The notes beneath the pieces are model-generated. The model saw only the letters and a list, made by a program, of their open reading frames with translations, was not told the DNA's origin and did no database searches. 64,000 nt of DNA, taken from Bisporella sp. PMI_857. Its lineage: Eukaryota; Ascomycota; Leotiomycetes; Helotiales; Helotiaceae. The DNA lies in contig JAJSPD010000024.1 in NCBI GenBank assembly GCA_021307315.1, forward strand, positions 434,001 to 498,000. The letters run 5' to 3'. Below, piece after piece: positions 35,259 through 46,745 of the stretch; position 1 is the stretch's first letter, and each line of letters starts with the position of its first letter. The translations under genes and the position numbers were made by a program.

Positions 35259-35679
35259 ATACAGTTAGCGATTGAGTGGAAATTTTGATCAGGTATTATT
35301 TTGGTGTGTTATTTGACAATGGACGGCATGAGGGTTGGAGGGAGACTTTGTTGTTGTAATAGAGGGATGACAGATGTCAAAGTTAATTGTCAGCGATTAT
35401 TGATGGTCTCGGGGGGGATGAACAGTGGCGGACTGGGAGACTTTATTTCGATGGCAGCCATAGGAAAGTAAGTTTGGGCTTTTTTAGGTTGGTGTGGAAC
35501 CGAGTACGGCTGCCGAAAAAAATAGGGATGCATGGACTACTTAGCCTGCTAGGGGGGGGGGGAGGGAAGAGTTGAATACCCTGCCCTTTCTGCCACGCCG
35601 ACGCCCAGATGAAATCAATGGAAGTTCCTTTTTTTTAATTGCGATTCTCACTCCAGCCGGCCTGGGCAAAAGCTGGTTG

Positions 35680-35699
35680 GTAGTGGTGGTGGTGGTGGT
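35680..35699. repeat. (GGT)n microsatellite
   Basis: GGT repeated about six times in the flavoprotein upstream region. Confidence 0.75.
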
Positions 35700-36003
35700 C
35701 CTTTGAGGCATTGGTTGGGTGTTGCTTTTTTATTCTATCTAGGTTATTTCACAGAATGGTGGGGGAGGGGGGAGAGAGGAACCTTATGCACATAATTATT
35801 TTATTGTGGTCAAATCTAACCTGGCAGCAACTCACGGCATCTCTGTTACTCACCTTACATACATACGGTAGTTTAGTAGAGAGTTTGCCAGGTAAATTGG
35901 TCTTCAGTCAAGTCCGGCCGACACCGCAAACTTACTTTTGACTTGCAGTATGCACAGGGAAAGCACCGGGGTGCCAAGCCGGGATATGATCTCGTTGGGT
36001 TTT

Positions 36004-36023
36004 TTATCTGATCCATCAGATAA
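36004..36023. promoter_or_regulatory. inverted pair of iron-GATA sites (ATCWGATAA)
   Basis: The sequence reads TTATCTGAT, CC, ATCAGATAA: two exact ATCAGATAA words in opposite orientation separated by two bases, forming a 20-base palindrome. ATCWGATAA is the established site of SreA/Sre1/Urbs1-type GATA repressors of iron uptake. It is about 0.75 kb upstream of the flavoprotein start. Confidence 0.6.
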
Positions 36024-36868
36024 AAACAAGGGGGGGGGCCGCCGAAGGGGATCAGATTACGGTAATCAAAAGTCGAAAAAGAGTCAAAAGTCAAAAATAA
36101 ACAGGCCACGAAATCATCTGTTTGCGTGAAACAAAAGAGGGGACTCGTGTTCACATTCAAATAACACAGCAACGACGACTACCACTAAAATAGCATTTCA
36201 AGCTCGAGCCCAAAGGGAGAGAGATGGAGAGCAGGCAAATTGCTTCTCCCAGGGGGGGGGGAGCATGATGCATTTTCCCTTTTTATTTTGATCTCTAGCC
36301 GAGCCACCACATCTTCCCCTACGCGAAACAATGCAAAATGGGTCGTAATAGAGGGACGCGTCGTAGGGCCAGAACCGCCAAATATTGACGCAGCATGCAG
36401 ACGAGGCGAACTCGCCCTATCACAAGGGAACAATTGATCCCCAAGTAACAGCCTTGTGCATTTCCAACACACATGTGCATGCAACTGGATGATGCTGATT
36501 GTGATGGGTGAGTTTTGGCCTGAAAGATATGAGAAGATACCGTAATCGTTGCCCCGTAAATACTGCCAAGCCGATTACAGCTTCCGACACGCCAGATGGC
36601 AGCATCACCCCCTCTCCACATGCCAAAAGCCAATTCCCTCCTAATCCTGTCCCATTCATTCCTCACCCATTTTCGCTTCTCTGCTGCTGCCGACAAAAAC
36701 GTACACGTCCTTACATACGTTTCCGCTCTCATCACCACACATCGACTGTCCACCACGCAACCAGTTCCCTTGGCTCCCGGAATCCTGCTCCCGGAATCCT
36801 TCTCCCCCCCCCCTTTTCAAGTCAGCCCATCATCCTGTCCCCTGATGGTCCAGAAATGAAATATTTAT

Positions 36869-36877
36869 TTATCTGAT
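36869..36877 (-). promoter_or_regulatory. iron-GATA site (ATCAGATAA)
   Basis: Exact TTATCTGAT on the plus strand, that is ATCAGATAA on the minus strand, in the same orientation as the flavoprotein gene. Confidence 0.5.
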
Positions 36878-37047
36878 CTGACATCATACCACCAAAAATT
36901 GACTGACCACCCCCGAACTTTGCCGACCAATAACCGGGTTATCCCAAATACGAAGGGGGAGACAGGTGGGGCAGCCGAGGAGAGAGAGTCTTGACTAGGG
37001 CCATGGGGTCTTGATGTGGGGTTGGGATATCAAAATCAAATCAAATC

Positions 37048-37056
37048 TTATCTGAT
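37048..37056 (-). promoter_or_regulatory. iron-GATA site (ATCAGATAA)
   Basis: Exact TTATCTGAT on the plus strand, about 1.8 kb upstream of the flavoprotein start. Confidence 0.5.
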
Positions 37057-37539
37057 CATCTCTTACTGTACTCTCCTTGCCTCTCCCTCGGAAGCGGTGA
37101 AGCAATCCCTCGGAATTCTGGAAAGCTAAAGAGAAAAAAACAACAACAACAACCACCCCCCGGTCTTGTGATTCTATCGGTTGCGGAATGCGGATCCTGA
37201 GCCTTGGAAATGAGTCCTTCGCATTCGTTTTGAGCTCGATCCTCTGATCTTGTAATTGCAGGCGGATACGAACTAATTTTGAATTCATCGGCTTCCTTTC
37301 AACCCGGAGGACCTCTCTGAGGCTACCCACCAGTTGCTCTCTCCTTTCTGCAGTGGATATTAATTCTACAAGGAAGCAGCCTTCCACACAAAAGCCTGAA
37401 CCACCCCCGATCTCGGCCCAAGGATATGCAAGCCCGATCAAGATAAAAGAAATACCTCGTGTCATGTGATTACCTGCCACGATGTAATGGATCTGTGCAA
37501 CATTTGTATGCAGAAGCACATCATAGCTTACCAATCATG

Positions 37540-37812
37540 CAAGTGAGATGCTCAGAGCGGTTTCCGGTCATTAGAGCTTATCCGGGGAATACAAACAGAC
37601 ATGGTGAACATCACCATCATGATTTTAATACCCTTTTTGGCATTATCTTTCTACTGGCTATCTGCCCAGCCACTCATATTCAAGATTCCAAGGGCATTTT
37701 TGAATGCCTGAAAGATATCACTAACTGCTATGCGCCACTTCTAGACTGCCATATGCCGTCATGTGTTGGATGCTCCCGCTGCACCAGCTGCCTGTTCAAG
37801 TATGCAACTTGA
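37540..37812 (+). other. possible small Cys-rich secreted peptide (unproven)
   Basis: In one frame a hydrophobic signal-like stretch (FNTLFGIIFLLAICPATHIQ) is followed by about 40 residues with seven Cys (ECL, NCY, DCH, SCVGCSRCTSC). No Met sits directly before the hydrophobic stretch in this frame; the nearest is the Met at 37537 region, 30 residues upstream. An adjacent frame supplies a second signal-like start (MVNITIMILIPFLAL). It could be a decayed or spliced effector-type gene, or chance. Confidence 0.25.
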
Positions 37813-38392
37813 ATGTAAATGGAAGCTCTTTGAGAGCAGATTATTTCTTGCACGTACATCCACTCATCATAAGAAGCACGCCTTTATCTCTGGGTCTGAA
37901 TAGTTGAGACCGCTTGCATCACCCGAAAGTACCTCCAGCAGTATTCAAGTGTGTAGTTGAAGGTACAGGGCAAATACGCTGAGTGGCGGAGTGCATAGAT
38001 TAAATGCTGCTGCCAGAAGATGCAGTTCAGGGCTGTGAAGTACAAACGAGGAATCTCTGATATGACCATGAGTAAATGGTCATGTTGCATACATCCTGGT
38101 GAGAATGGTACACTGATAACCTCATTGTTGTGTATACAAGTTCTCGATAGTTCCTTGGGCGAGTTCTTAACATGCCTAAGGACCGTGTCTTGGGTTCCAG
38201 AATCAATCTCTGAGGGGCTGTTCGAAGTGGTCTTGCTGACCGCAAGAGAATCGACGTCCCGGAAGGAGGTGAGATCATTCGTAGTACTACGTGCACTTGA
38301 ATTTCAATGGCGTCGAACTCTTGCTTCCCATGTTCCACCTCCGCTTCTCAATATCACTCACGAATCACTCACATCATTCCTTTCCTTATCTC

Positions 38393-40085
38393 TCATTTTC
38401 CTTTCGTTTGCAATCCACCGTTGCAACCCCAAAACCCCCTCAAATATGCAATCCCGGTCGCGAAGCCACCCTCAAGCCCAATCGCCATCCCCGTGACCGC
38501 CATCATCTTCCTCAACCTCCTTCCCTCTATATCATCCCCTACCGCACAACTCGGGCAAATGACCAACAGCACCCACAAGAAGACCCCCGGAATTTCTTTC
38601 CATCTTGCTAATGGAACCTTGGCGATATTTTTCTTAATGATAGGCAGAAGCGACAAGGATACAGGTGGTGGGGAAGCGAATGGTGTTAGGGTTGATATAC
38701 AAGATGTGTAGACTATAGCGCAGAGACGAATCGTGTCTGCAACTGCGGCTTCTGAGCTGTTTTTCTTGGAAGGTTGAATGGGAAGACTAGATATACGGCT
38801 GTGAAGCCAGGACGCCGTGCTGATGACCTTATTTGTTGTTGGAGGGGGTTGAGTGGATGTTAAGGATGTACTTAGGAAACTGACATCGTCGAGGATATCT
38901 GCTGCTTCGGGTGTTAATTTGAAGGCCGAGATATTATCTTTGAATGTCGTGGGAAAAGCGAGAAGCGGACTGCTGAGCGATATTGCTGGCGGAAGTGAAG
39001 CTGGCGGTGGTCGTGCCGGAGAGTCAGATGGTGGAGGTGGTGGGTAATCGAAGAAGAGTTCTCGTTCATAACCACAAGCTAACTCGAGATCCGTGCTGTT
39101 CATGTCAGAGGAGAAAAAAGTTGGAAGATTGATGGTTGGAATCTGAACATATCTGAAGCAAATGAAACACCTACAGGGTAAGAACTAATGACAAAGTAGG
39201 ATCGGGAAACTTGTCCATGCCTCCTTGAAGATGGATCATCTCTCGAATGCCATTCATATGGGCCCATAGACTTTCCGGGGTGCCCCACCACCACTGCGAT
39301 GCTGTCAATTCTCGGCTCGACATCACATGTTTGAAAAGTAAACATACCTCTACAATGACTAGATGCGTGACAGCTCGTACGGCTTCATCACCAATCAGAG
39401 CAAAATCCTGTTTTAAATACTGGGTGACAAGAGACAAGACGTGGGACTTGATAGAGAGTGTTTGAGAAGGATCAATATCCATTCCCCGCTCTATTCTTTG
39501 TGAGCAGGATGCCATTAAAATTGCTATATTTGGCATGAGCGGCGACTGGATCATCCAGGGAAGGATAGCCTTGACGAAGAGAGCCGGGAGATTCTTCCCA
39601 TCAATGGAAACGTAGTGTGGCATAACGTACTCCTGAACTTTTGAGTGTTAGAGATCTACCTGCTGGACAACAAACAAACTTACAAAAATGGAGCAACTCG
39701 GCATTCCGAATACCAGGCTTGATTGGCATGCCGTTCAAGGTGTTGATCGCTGTCACCCTGCCTCCCAATGCTTTTTGCGGCTCAAGATTTGGGGCAGAGG
39801 GAACAATAAGCCATGGCTTTATTTCGGTGAGGTCATCGGTGGCCGCAAAAGTTTCATCAACTTTGAAGGGTTGTCTGAACTCGGGCAATCCAATGCACTC
39901 AACAGGTGGATAACGCCTCAAACAATTAGAACATGGCCCTTCTTTGCTTGGAATACACTGCTCGTAATAAGCTAGAGCGTCTTTCTATTGTTGCGAGACT
40001 TAGGACTTACTCTCTGTTTCCGCCGCCTACACTCGACACAAGACTTGGGAAGCCTGTTTCTCAAACGTACCTTGGGAGCTTGCAT
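38393..40085 (-). CDS. Zn2Cys6 fungal-type transcription factor, 504 aa
   Basis: Exons 40085-40011, 39957-39684, 39637-39175 and 39095-38393 are all in phase. The binuclear zinc cluster spans the first intron: Cys16-x2-Cys19-x6-Cys26-x7-Cys34-x2-Cys37-x8-Cys46. This is exactly canonical when the acceptor is CAG before TGT. A basic N-terminus (MQAPKVRLRNRLPK) precedes it. The remainder has the helical middle region of fungal regulators (ELLHFFQEYVMPHY, REMIHLQGGMDKFPD, TDLELACGYERELFF). It ends with the IGLEGGFATGIAYLRGFW motif seen at the end of a common sub-family. Nuclear, sequence-specific. Its targets are unknown; the transporter and the flavoprotein on either side are candidates. Confidence 0.85.
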
Positions 40086-41854
40086 GATGGTATCATCTGG
40101 GCTGCAGATTCAAGATTGTCGTTGCTTGAAAAATATGAAGTCACAGCTCTGGGTTGGGGTTGCCTTTTTGGGCTGAAACTAGAAGGGCTGAGACCGGCTG
40201 TTGACGACCCAATCGCAAGGCACAACCAGAAAGCCACAAACCCAAATACTCGGAGCTGGAGAAAACAAAAGAAATCTCTGGAACGCAACAGCCTATAAAG
40301 GGCCTTGTTCTCATTATTTTGTTCCGCTTGTGTAATTAGACTATCTGTGCATAGATGAAGTGGGAGGGGTGTGTCATTTGGATAGGGGTTACAAGTCTCT
40401 AAAACAACATCCTATGATTTGATTCGGCACATAAACGAGCTTACATATGCACCCCATGTCTCTCCTTTTCTCCAGCTTATTCTCGTGCCAATAGACATTC
40501 AATGCCCGTAAAATGTCTATTCACTGACATTAGATAGACGATATTCCCTCAGATAAACAATATTCTCAGAGGAGCGATATCCTCAGATGGACGATGCCAA
40601 GTCCAACGGCCTGGGCTGGACACATCTAACCTGTCGTCCTTCGGACATGTGAGGTCTTGTGAAAGTTGTAGTAATGTAAGCTGAGAATGCTCTGACTTCC
40701 TCCAGCTGAAGGGTTACGCTCAAATCACTCTGATTGCATGGTGCACCTTTCAGGACCTGAGCGAAATGCGACACACAGAGATAGCTTCGGAGGTATTCAA
40801 TACCGCCGTCCAAGAACAAACCACATCGCAGCAGATGGGTTCGAACAAATATACAACGAAATTACAGCACGGAGAAAGCATGACTGAGTCCGGTCTTCTG
40901 CTTCCACGTTGCATACCAAAGTTTCAAGGCTTCAAACAAGCACAATCAAACCCTTCAACCTCCAAGACGAGCAAAAGCAAAGAAATAATCAATAAAAGAA
41001 CGAAACCCACAGACGGCAATGCTACTAATAACAAAAAATAATCCATCGGGCCATATCAACGAAAATGGCCTCCACACCGAGCTCGTTGCTCGCCTCGGAA
41101 GCGGAGCGACCAATCAACTCAGCCTCGTCGTAAATCAAAAAATTACGACACGCGACAAAGAACCAACAACTCAGCGTCCGGACGAAAAGTTTTTTGATGG
41201 TAATTGGATGGTGCGTAACCCGCCCAATTGTGGATTTTTGTTAGTTGCTTTTGATGGAGTGGAGTTGGTGCGTCAGGTCGCTTGCGCTGGATTAGTTGGA
41301 AGGAGGATTAGCTTGGGTAGCTTTGGCGAGCAGGGTAAGTATTCGGGAGGAGGATCGCGGTGCAGGATCAGCTAGGGAAGCGTGCGGTGAAAAGGGTTCG
41401 AGAACGAATGGGTCGCAACGGGACAACCACAAAGGTTGATTTTAACCTCCACATTAGTCGAGGCCGGTCTTTAGGATATCGTGCTAGTCTTTTGGCAAAC
41501 GTTGATGGCTCCAGTATTTTTTATTCGACTAAGAGACAAAGAGAGGGGGGCTTCTAGAAAGCTTCTGCTAATGGTGCCAAAGATCGAGCATTGGGAGTGT
41601 CTCAAGTATGGTAGCACGGACAGCACCATGCAGAAACAGGATGGCATTCTAGACCTTTGACTTCATTAGCGTAGCATCAATTAAGGGGACGATCCACGCG
41701 TTCTGAATCCTGAATTAACAATTAATTGACTTTTAATCATCTGTCGACTCCTACATCTGTTCACTTGAACCTGCTCCCTTAACAAACCCCCACGCCGCAA
41801 ACAACTCCTTCAACTTCCTTTCCGCTCCTTGCTCAATGCATGCCACGATCTATT
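40086..41854. other. intergenic, promoter of the regulator and transporter 3' side
   Basis: ORFs at 40766-41041 and 41019-41375 (+) carry no domain. AGATAGACGATATTCC/CAGATAAACAATATTC words repeat near 40530-40600, giving a short imperfect tandem. Nothing else was recognised. Confidence 0.4.
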
Positions 41855-43903
41855 CTACAATACCAATCCCTCATACGATTTAATGTTCTTGACATTAACA
41901 TCCTCCCACAAAAAGGTTGAGCCCCAAGTGATGGAATATAAGCAAGTAGCTGCAATGAGCATAAGTTTCTGGGTATCTCCATAGGATCTATTGATCGCAT
42001 CTCTTGTCGGAGTTCCTAGCGCATAGGAACTCTGGACCGTCAAATCGCCATAAATCGACGCCAAATCCGCCTGCGCATCAGCCGGCAGGTACTTCGCAAG
42101 TTTAGCCGGGAAGATGCCTTGCCACATAGCACCAGCAACAGCAAGGCCGATGGCGCCGCCAACGTTGGCAACAAGGCCCTCTACGGCGAGGACGGCAGTG
42201 ATATTCTCGTGCTTGGAAACAGCCATGACGGTCATCTGCTCGCAGATAACGAGGGTTCCACCTCCAAACGCGATGAAGATCATGCACATGACGATATATC
42301 CGATATTTATGCCCGGCTGGCGGAAATGAATCATCAGCGCGACGCCTAAGATTGTCATGGGAACACCGAAGTAAACAGCAAGCCATTTTAGGCGGCCATT
42401 GTAGCGGATCAGAACTCCCAGGACAAGAGCCCAAAATGTGGAGCCCACAGTGTATATATTGCCGATATAAGTCGCGTCAGTGACGGATTGATTGAAAACC
42501 ACGATATTCAGGGAATAAAAGTATGAGTCCCAGATGTACCAGGCCATGTACAAGCTTGCCACCATAGTATAAGTGAAAGCCACGGTGCGGTTTTTAAGAA
42601 GCGGCCATGGAAGGAAGGTTACGGTAGCACCGTACTTCTCCCAGAAAGCGAAAGCAATGACCAACAAGCCACCGAAAATCAGGAAGCAGATGACGAGCGG
42701 TGATTTCCAAGTTCCGGGCTGGTTTGGGTATAGGTTGAAGGCAAGGAGGAAGAGAGCCAGCCCTGTAGCGATGAGCAGCAAGCCAATGACATCGAACTCT
42801 TGGCAATAGTAGAGGACGTTCTGAGCAACACCTCTGCCGTGTGGTGCAACTTGAATCAGACCAGCCTTTTCTGCCTTACGCTGGTTGTAGTAGAAGAGAG
42901 CAAACAGAGGAGATGCGACGAAGGGGAAGATTATACACCATATACCGAAGCCCCAGCGAAACCCGATCCCTCCATCAGCCAGAACACGGTCACAGGCTGG
43001 GCCATAAATCTTTTGCGCGAATTAGCATTGACTTCTTTTGTTTCTGCATATCAGAACCGGGAGCTCAGGGGCCTGTCTCAAGAGCTAAAATTGCGAGACA
43101 AGCGAGCTTTTCGGCTCCCAGGATAGACCTCAAGCTCCCAGCAGGAAAATTAACATTTAGTAAGGAATTAAGACGAACCCATGTGGTAATCAGCCATGGC
43201 GATGCTGCGTAGGCAATCATGAAGGCTCGGTTCTTGAGCTTTGAAGTATCGGCAATGAAGATAGTGATCGTAAAATCGACACATGCATAGCCGGTATAAT
43301 AGAAGACTTGAGCGGCGGCGTATGTTTCGACGTTTTTGCACGCAGCCATCATGATAAGTCCAATGGTACAGCTCAATATAGATAAAGCGAAACCGAATGG
43401 TCGGCCAACAATATCGAGAAACTTGGCATATGGCAGCTTGATTAATCCGGAGATCAGGCTCGACAAGATACTTGTTGTTGCTGTCAATGAATGGGCCGAA
43501 AAGTCGCTCGTCACATATGGGGTCAAAGTGCCAGTCATTCCTGATGCGAAAGCCTGGACGAAGTTGACCAACCAGATCCTAAGAAGTGTTGATTAGAGAT
43601 GCGTTTGTGAAACTAGAAGTCGAATCCCTACAAAACATAGGCAGTGATTAAGTGGTTTCTGGTCCAGACCTTGAGGGTGGCTTCTGCTGCTTGAACACCA
43701 TACTGCAGTTCTTTGCGGTGCTCGACGCCGTTCTTTTCGTCGAGAGAGTCCGCAACGGCTGTCTCACCCTCGGCAGTAGGAGTAATCTCATCTCTTTTGG
43801 TTCCTGCCTCTGCATCGCTGCTAGTGGTGTGGCCATGAGTCTCCTCCACTACAGGGACTTGGGAGCCAGGCCTCAGACCCAGCAAGCCTCCTCTGAACTT
43901 CAT
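41855..43903 (-). CDS. MFS siderophore-iron transporter, 608 aa
   Basis: Exons 43903-43632, 43578-43179 and 43009-41855 join in phase to 608 aa, the usual size of the SIT/Mir group with about 14 helices. A hydrophilic acidic N-terminus (about 75 residues) is followed by WTRNHLITAYVLIWLVNFVQAF at helix 1. Helix-2/3 loop motifs are KLPYAKFLDIVGRPFGF. The C-terminal block GTPTRDAINRSYGDTQKLMLIA and the end NVKNIKSYEGLVL are characteristic of fungal siderophore transporters. It imports Fe(III)-siderophores through the plasma membrane using the proton gradient. Upstream lie GATA-type iron-repressor elements, consistent with iron-repressed expression. The siderophore specificity is unknown. Confidence 0.88.
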
Positions 43904-44057
43904 CTTGGTTGTGATGAATTAAAACAACACAGGGACGAAAGAAGCAACCGGAGTGCTGATCAGTGAAGCGATAGAACAGAACGAAGAAACAGGACCATGG
44001 AAATACTTATATTCCTGGGCCTGCTTTGCCGCGTCTTTTTGGTGGTCCGATGCATTA

Positions 44058-44077
44058 TTATCTTATCATATCAGATC
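44058..44077 (-). promoter_or_regulatory. clustered GATA motifs
   Basis: On the minus strand this reads GATCTGATATGATAAGATAA: a near match to ATCWGATAA (last base T) followed by two overlapping GATAA words. It lies about 160 bases upstream of the transporter start. Confidence 0.45.
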
Positions 44078-44448
44078 CAGAGATCTTCATCGCCTACCCA
44101 CATTGTCCCCCACCCGGTAAAACTCTGTCGCGGGCTCGGAGGGGCCATCAAAATGAGGAAACCGTGGTACTAGGCCCTCTGGTTGGATAATAGCTCAGCA
44201 CCATTTCATGGAAGTAAAAAAACTCTTCGGTTGTGCCGGCAAATGCCCCATAAATGCAATCAAGCTTAACCAAGGCTAGACAAGCATTCCACAAGCCGGG
44301 AACACCCACGCCATGTCTTGGCCCTGTAATTCGATGTATACGCAATCCATGCCAGGGTTTACTGGTCGCAGCCAACATCATCCATCCACTCCCGAGTCAG
44401 GGCCCACGGTTTCCCACGCTATTGACTGCGCTATTATGTGATCTTATT

Positions 44449-44457
44449 TTATCTGAT
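44449..44457 (-). promoter_or_regulatory. iron-GATA site (ATCAGATAA)
   Basis: Exact TTATCTGAT on the plus strand, about 550 bases upstream of the transporter start. Partial copies (ATCTGATCC) follow within 20 bases. Confidence 0.5.
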
Positions 44458-44797
44458 CAATCTAATCTGATCCAAAGACGGGAAACAGAACAAAGAAAAA
44501 CAGAGTGCCCTTTTTCTATTTTTGCCAGAACCATAGACAGGACAAGACTTTCATGGCTAGATTGAGTGTTGATCACGTTCTGGAGCGGCAGTTATCAAGT
44601 GAGAAATATCAGCCAAGGGATTCTGCCAGGGAATAATGAGAGTTGAAAGAAGAGTGTGGGGCCTTGTTCTGATACAATGCAAACAGATAACTAATTATCT
44701 AATACATTAAGCTGTCTATCTAGTTTCGTTTACTTGCTGCTGTCACTTAGCAAATAGACCTGGAACATGGACCATAGACAGATATATTTGCTCAAGC

Positions 44798-45964
44798 TTA
44801 ACTAGCATCGCGTCTCGAGGATTCTGGGAGGCTACTATTATACCCACCCCGCAGAAGTGTGTGACGGTGATTTTCTAGCTTTTCTACTTTGTAGAAGCCT
44901 CGCTTTTCATAGTAATCAGCGACTTTAGCGAGGCCGATTTCTCTGAGAAGATCAATGATCGTGAAGGCACCCTCTGCAGCGATGGGACCGTGGAGCCTCT
45001 CTCGTTCCTCGTCCTTTCCATCTCCAAACTTTTCCCAGGTCTCATGGGTCGTTTTACAAAGCAAGCTGGCATACTCATCGTAACTGGCGTCTATGCACCA
45101 CTGCGTGAAGCCTGCCAAAAGCTCAATCCAATTCAATACCGCAGCCGAGTCCAGTGTGCCTTCATGTATGCGAAACTCTATCGTTGGCTTGAAGGGGTTT
45201 GGACCATCCCTGGTGGCCCAATCTTTGAAGCTGTAGAGATGATTCCAGTTGAATGCGCAGTATCCTACGCCAAGCATGGCATTAGCTGCCCCATTCCAGT
45301 CTTTCAATTTGCCAATGTACTCGACAGCTTCGACCAACGGAGCTCTTCTCTTGTGTTTCAAATGATAGTCGAAACTGAACTGAGAATAATCCCGAATTGA
45401 CTGACAAAATACGTTATTAACACGATGCGCTGGATGCAGAGAATTAAGTTGCGGCTCGAAGGCCCATTGCAAGGTGAGTAGTCGTATCAATTCATGGAAC
45501 TCGAACCCACCAGCGCTATGGCTAACGTGCACGTGTAACCCTGTACTTTGATTAATGTTTGTTCTATATGTTTCCGTGAGTATGGAACAAACCTCTTGGA
45601 TCTTGTGCAAGCTCCCCGTGTTGAACTCTAGCTTCGGCGAGGAAAGCTCTACCGAAGTCCACTTATACCCACTGTATTCGCCTCCTTCGGGGGTTGAGAT
45701 ACTATCATCTTCAGTGATGTTCCATACATCATAACCATCAGCATCCAACACTGCTTTATGTCCTTTGCTCTCTAGTGTTTTTTTAATATGAGCCGCTACA
45801 TTCAGCCAGTCGTTGTTCAGAAATCCAGGCATAAACCCTACCCCTGGAAATTTAATAACGCGAGTATCACCCGGCGATGTGTTTTTCTGAGATTTATCAA
45901 GACTCGCTACGCTGAATTCGAGTTCTACTCCAAAACTGACTGGTCGACTGTGTGATGATGGCAT
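44798..45964 (-). CDS. putative amidoligase (GCS-like fold), 388 aa
   Basis: Single exon starting at ATG 45964. Motifs expected for the Amidoligase_2 family appear in order: GVELEF near the N-terminus (residues about 12-17), the EYSGYKWTSVELSSP strand, TGLHVHVSH (about 142-150), and TIEFRIHEGTLD (about 264-275). This matches the carboxylate-amine ligase fold related to glutamine synthetase and glutamate-cysteine ligase. These enzymes use ATP to couple an amine to a carboxylate. Fungal members are uncharacterised in general. A role with the iron genes next door cannot be inferred from sequence. There is no signal peptide, so probably cytosolic. Confidence 0.75.
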   Translation of the reverse strand: MPSSHSRPVSFGVELEFSVASLDKSQKNTSPGDTRVIKFPGVGFMPGFLNNDWLNVAAHIKKTLESKGHKAVLDADGYDVWNITEDDSISTPEGGEYSGYKWTSVELSSPKLEFNTGSLHKIQEVCSILTETYRTNINQSTGLHVHVSHSAGGFEFHELIRLLTLQWAFEPQLNSLHPAHRVNNVFCQSIRDYSQFSFDYHLKHKRRAPLVEAVEYIGKLKDWNGAANAMLGVGYCAFNWNHLYSFKDWATRDGPNPFKPTIEFRIHEGTLDSAAVLNWIELLAGFTQWCIDASYDEYASLLCKTTHETWEKFGDGKDEERERLHGPIAAEGAFTIIDLLREIGLAKVADYYEKRGFYKVEKLENHRHTLLRGGYNSSLPESSRRDAS

Positions 45965-46745
45965 AATTGTGGTAGCTGGATTGAATGTTTTGTGGTTCGT
46001 TCATGTTTTGGCGGCAGGAGTACGCTTTATAAAGAAAGAAATTGAATTTTAATGTGGGAGAACAGAGAGGCAATGCACTATTGTTCTGACATGAAGTCTT
46101 TGTTTGACACATAATGGCAATGTTGACTCTGATAATATGCGAGATGAACTGGTCAAGGACTGAGCACAGGTGCTATAGATTTCTTTGTCTATATTTGAGA
46201 TCCATTGTAATTAATAATCACGAAATGGAGAAGAGAAGACAAGATGACGAAAGTATAAGATAGAATCTAATTGTTGTTTCCTTCATTGGTCCGGTGCGAA
46301 CTGGTGAAGTCAGCTGACTATTTGGAACAGTGTGACAACAGCCACGACAGAATGGCCACTAAGCTTCTCAACGATAGAACTCAGCGTCTCTATAACATCT
46401 AGCCATGGTCAGAAAGCAAATTAGTGACTAGCTAACTCTACTCTATGCGATGTTTCTCTCTATATTTATGTGTTCATTCTAGAACCCGACTATTAGTACG
46501 CACCAACCCATTTGGATGCGCCAAAACAATTATTTAAAATATTTACGACACGGATCAGGATGTTTAAATTACACTCAGACGTCGAATATAATGAAAGGAA
46601 TATATTGATACGCTAGCTTAGCGAGTGAATGGAACCATGCGACATCGAGTCACCAATTTTATCTAAATCCTTATCTATACAAGTAAAAGACGCCTAATGA
46701 TACCCTATATAAGAATATTTACAATGTCTCAAACTAGCCATCCAC
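45965..46745. other. intergenic, nothing recognised
   Basis: Promoter of the amidoligase-like gene and 3' flank of the large fusion gene. AT-rich, no domain-bearing ORF. Confidence 0.5.

Larger units (their letters stand above)
35259..37530. promoter_or_regulatory. long upstream region of the flavoprotein, with GATA sites and poly-G tracts
   Basis: A leader of more than 2 kb without supported genes. It carries poly-G/poly-C runs near 35552-35562, 36030-36038, 36250-36260 and 36807-36816, a (GGT)n run at 35680-35699, and the ATCWGATAA sites listed separately. Long promoters are common for regulated fungal genes. Confidence 0.5.
43904..44797. promoter_or_regulatory. upstream region of the siderophore transporter
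   Basis: The 0.9 kb leader of the transporter holds clustered GATA words. The downstream gene on its other side points away at its 3' end, so this promoter serves only the transporter. No supported ORF. Confidence 0.5.

Noticed and set aside
36995..37534. 179-codon minus-strand ORF
   Set aside because: Contains translated simple sequence (VVVVVF), no domain, and lies in a promoter with regulatory motifs.
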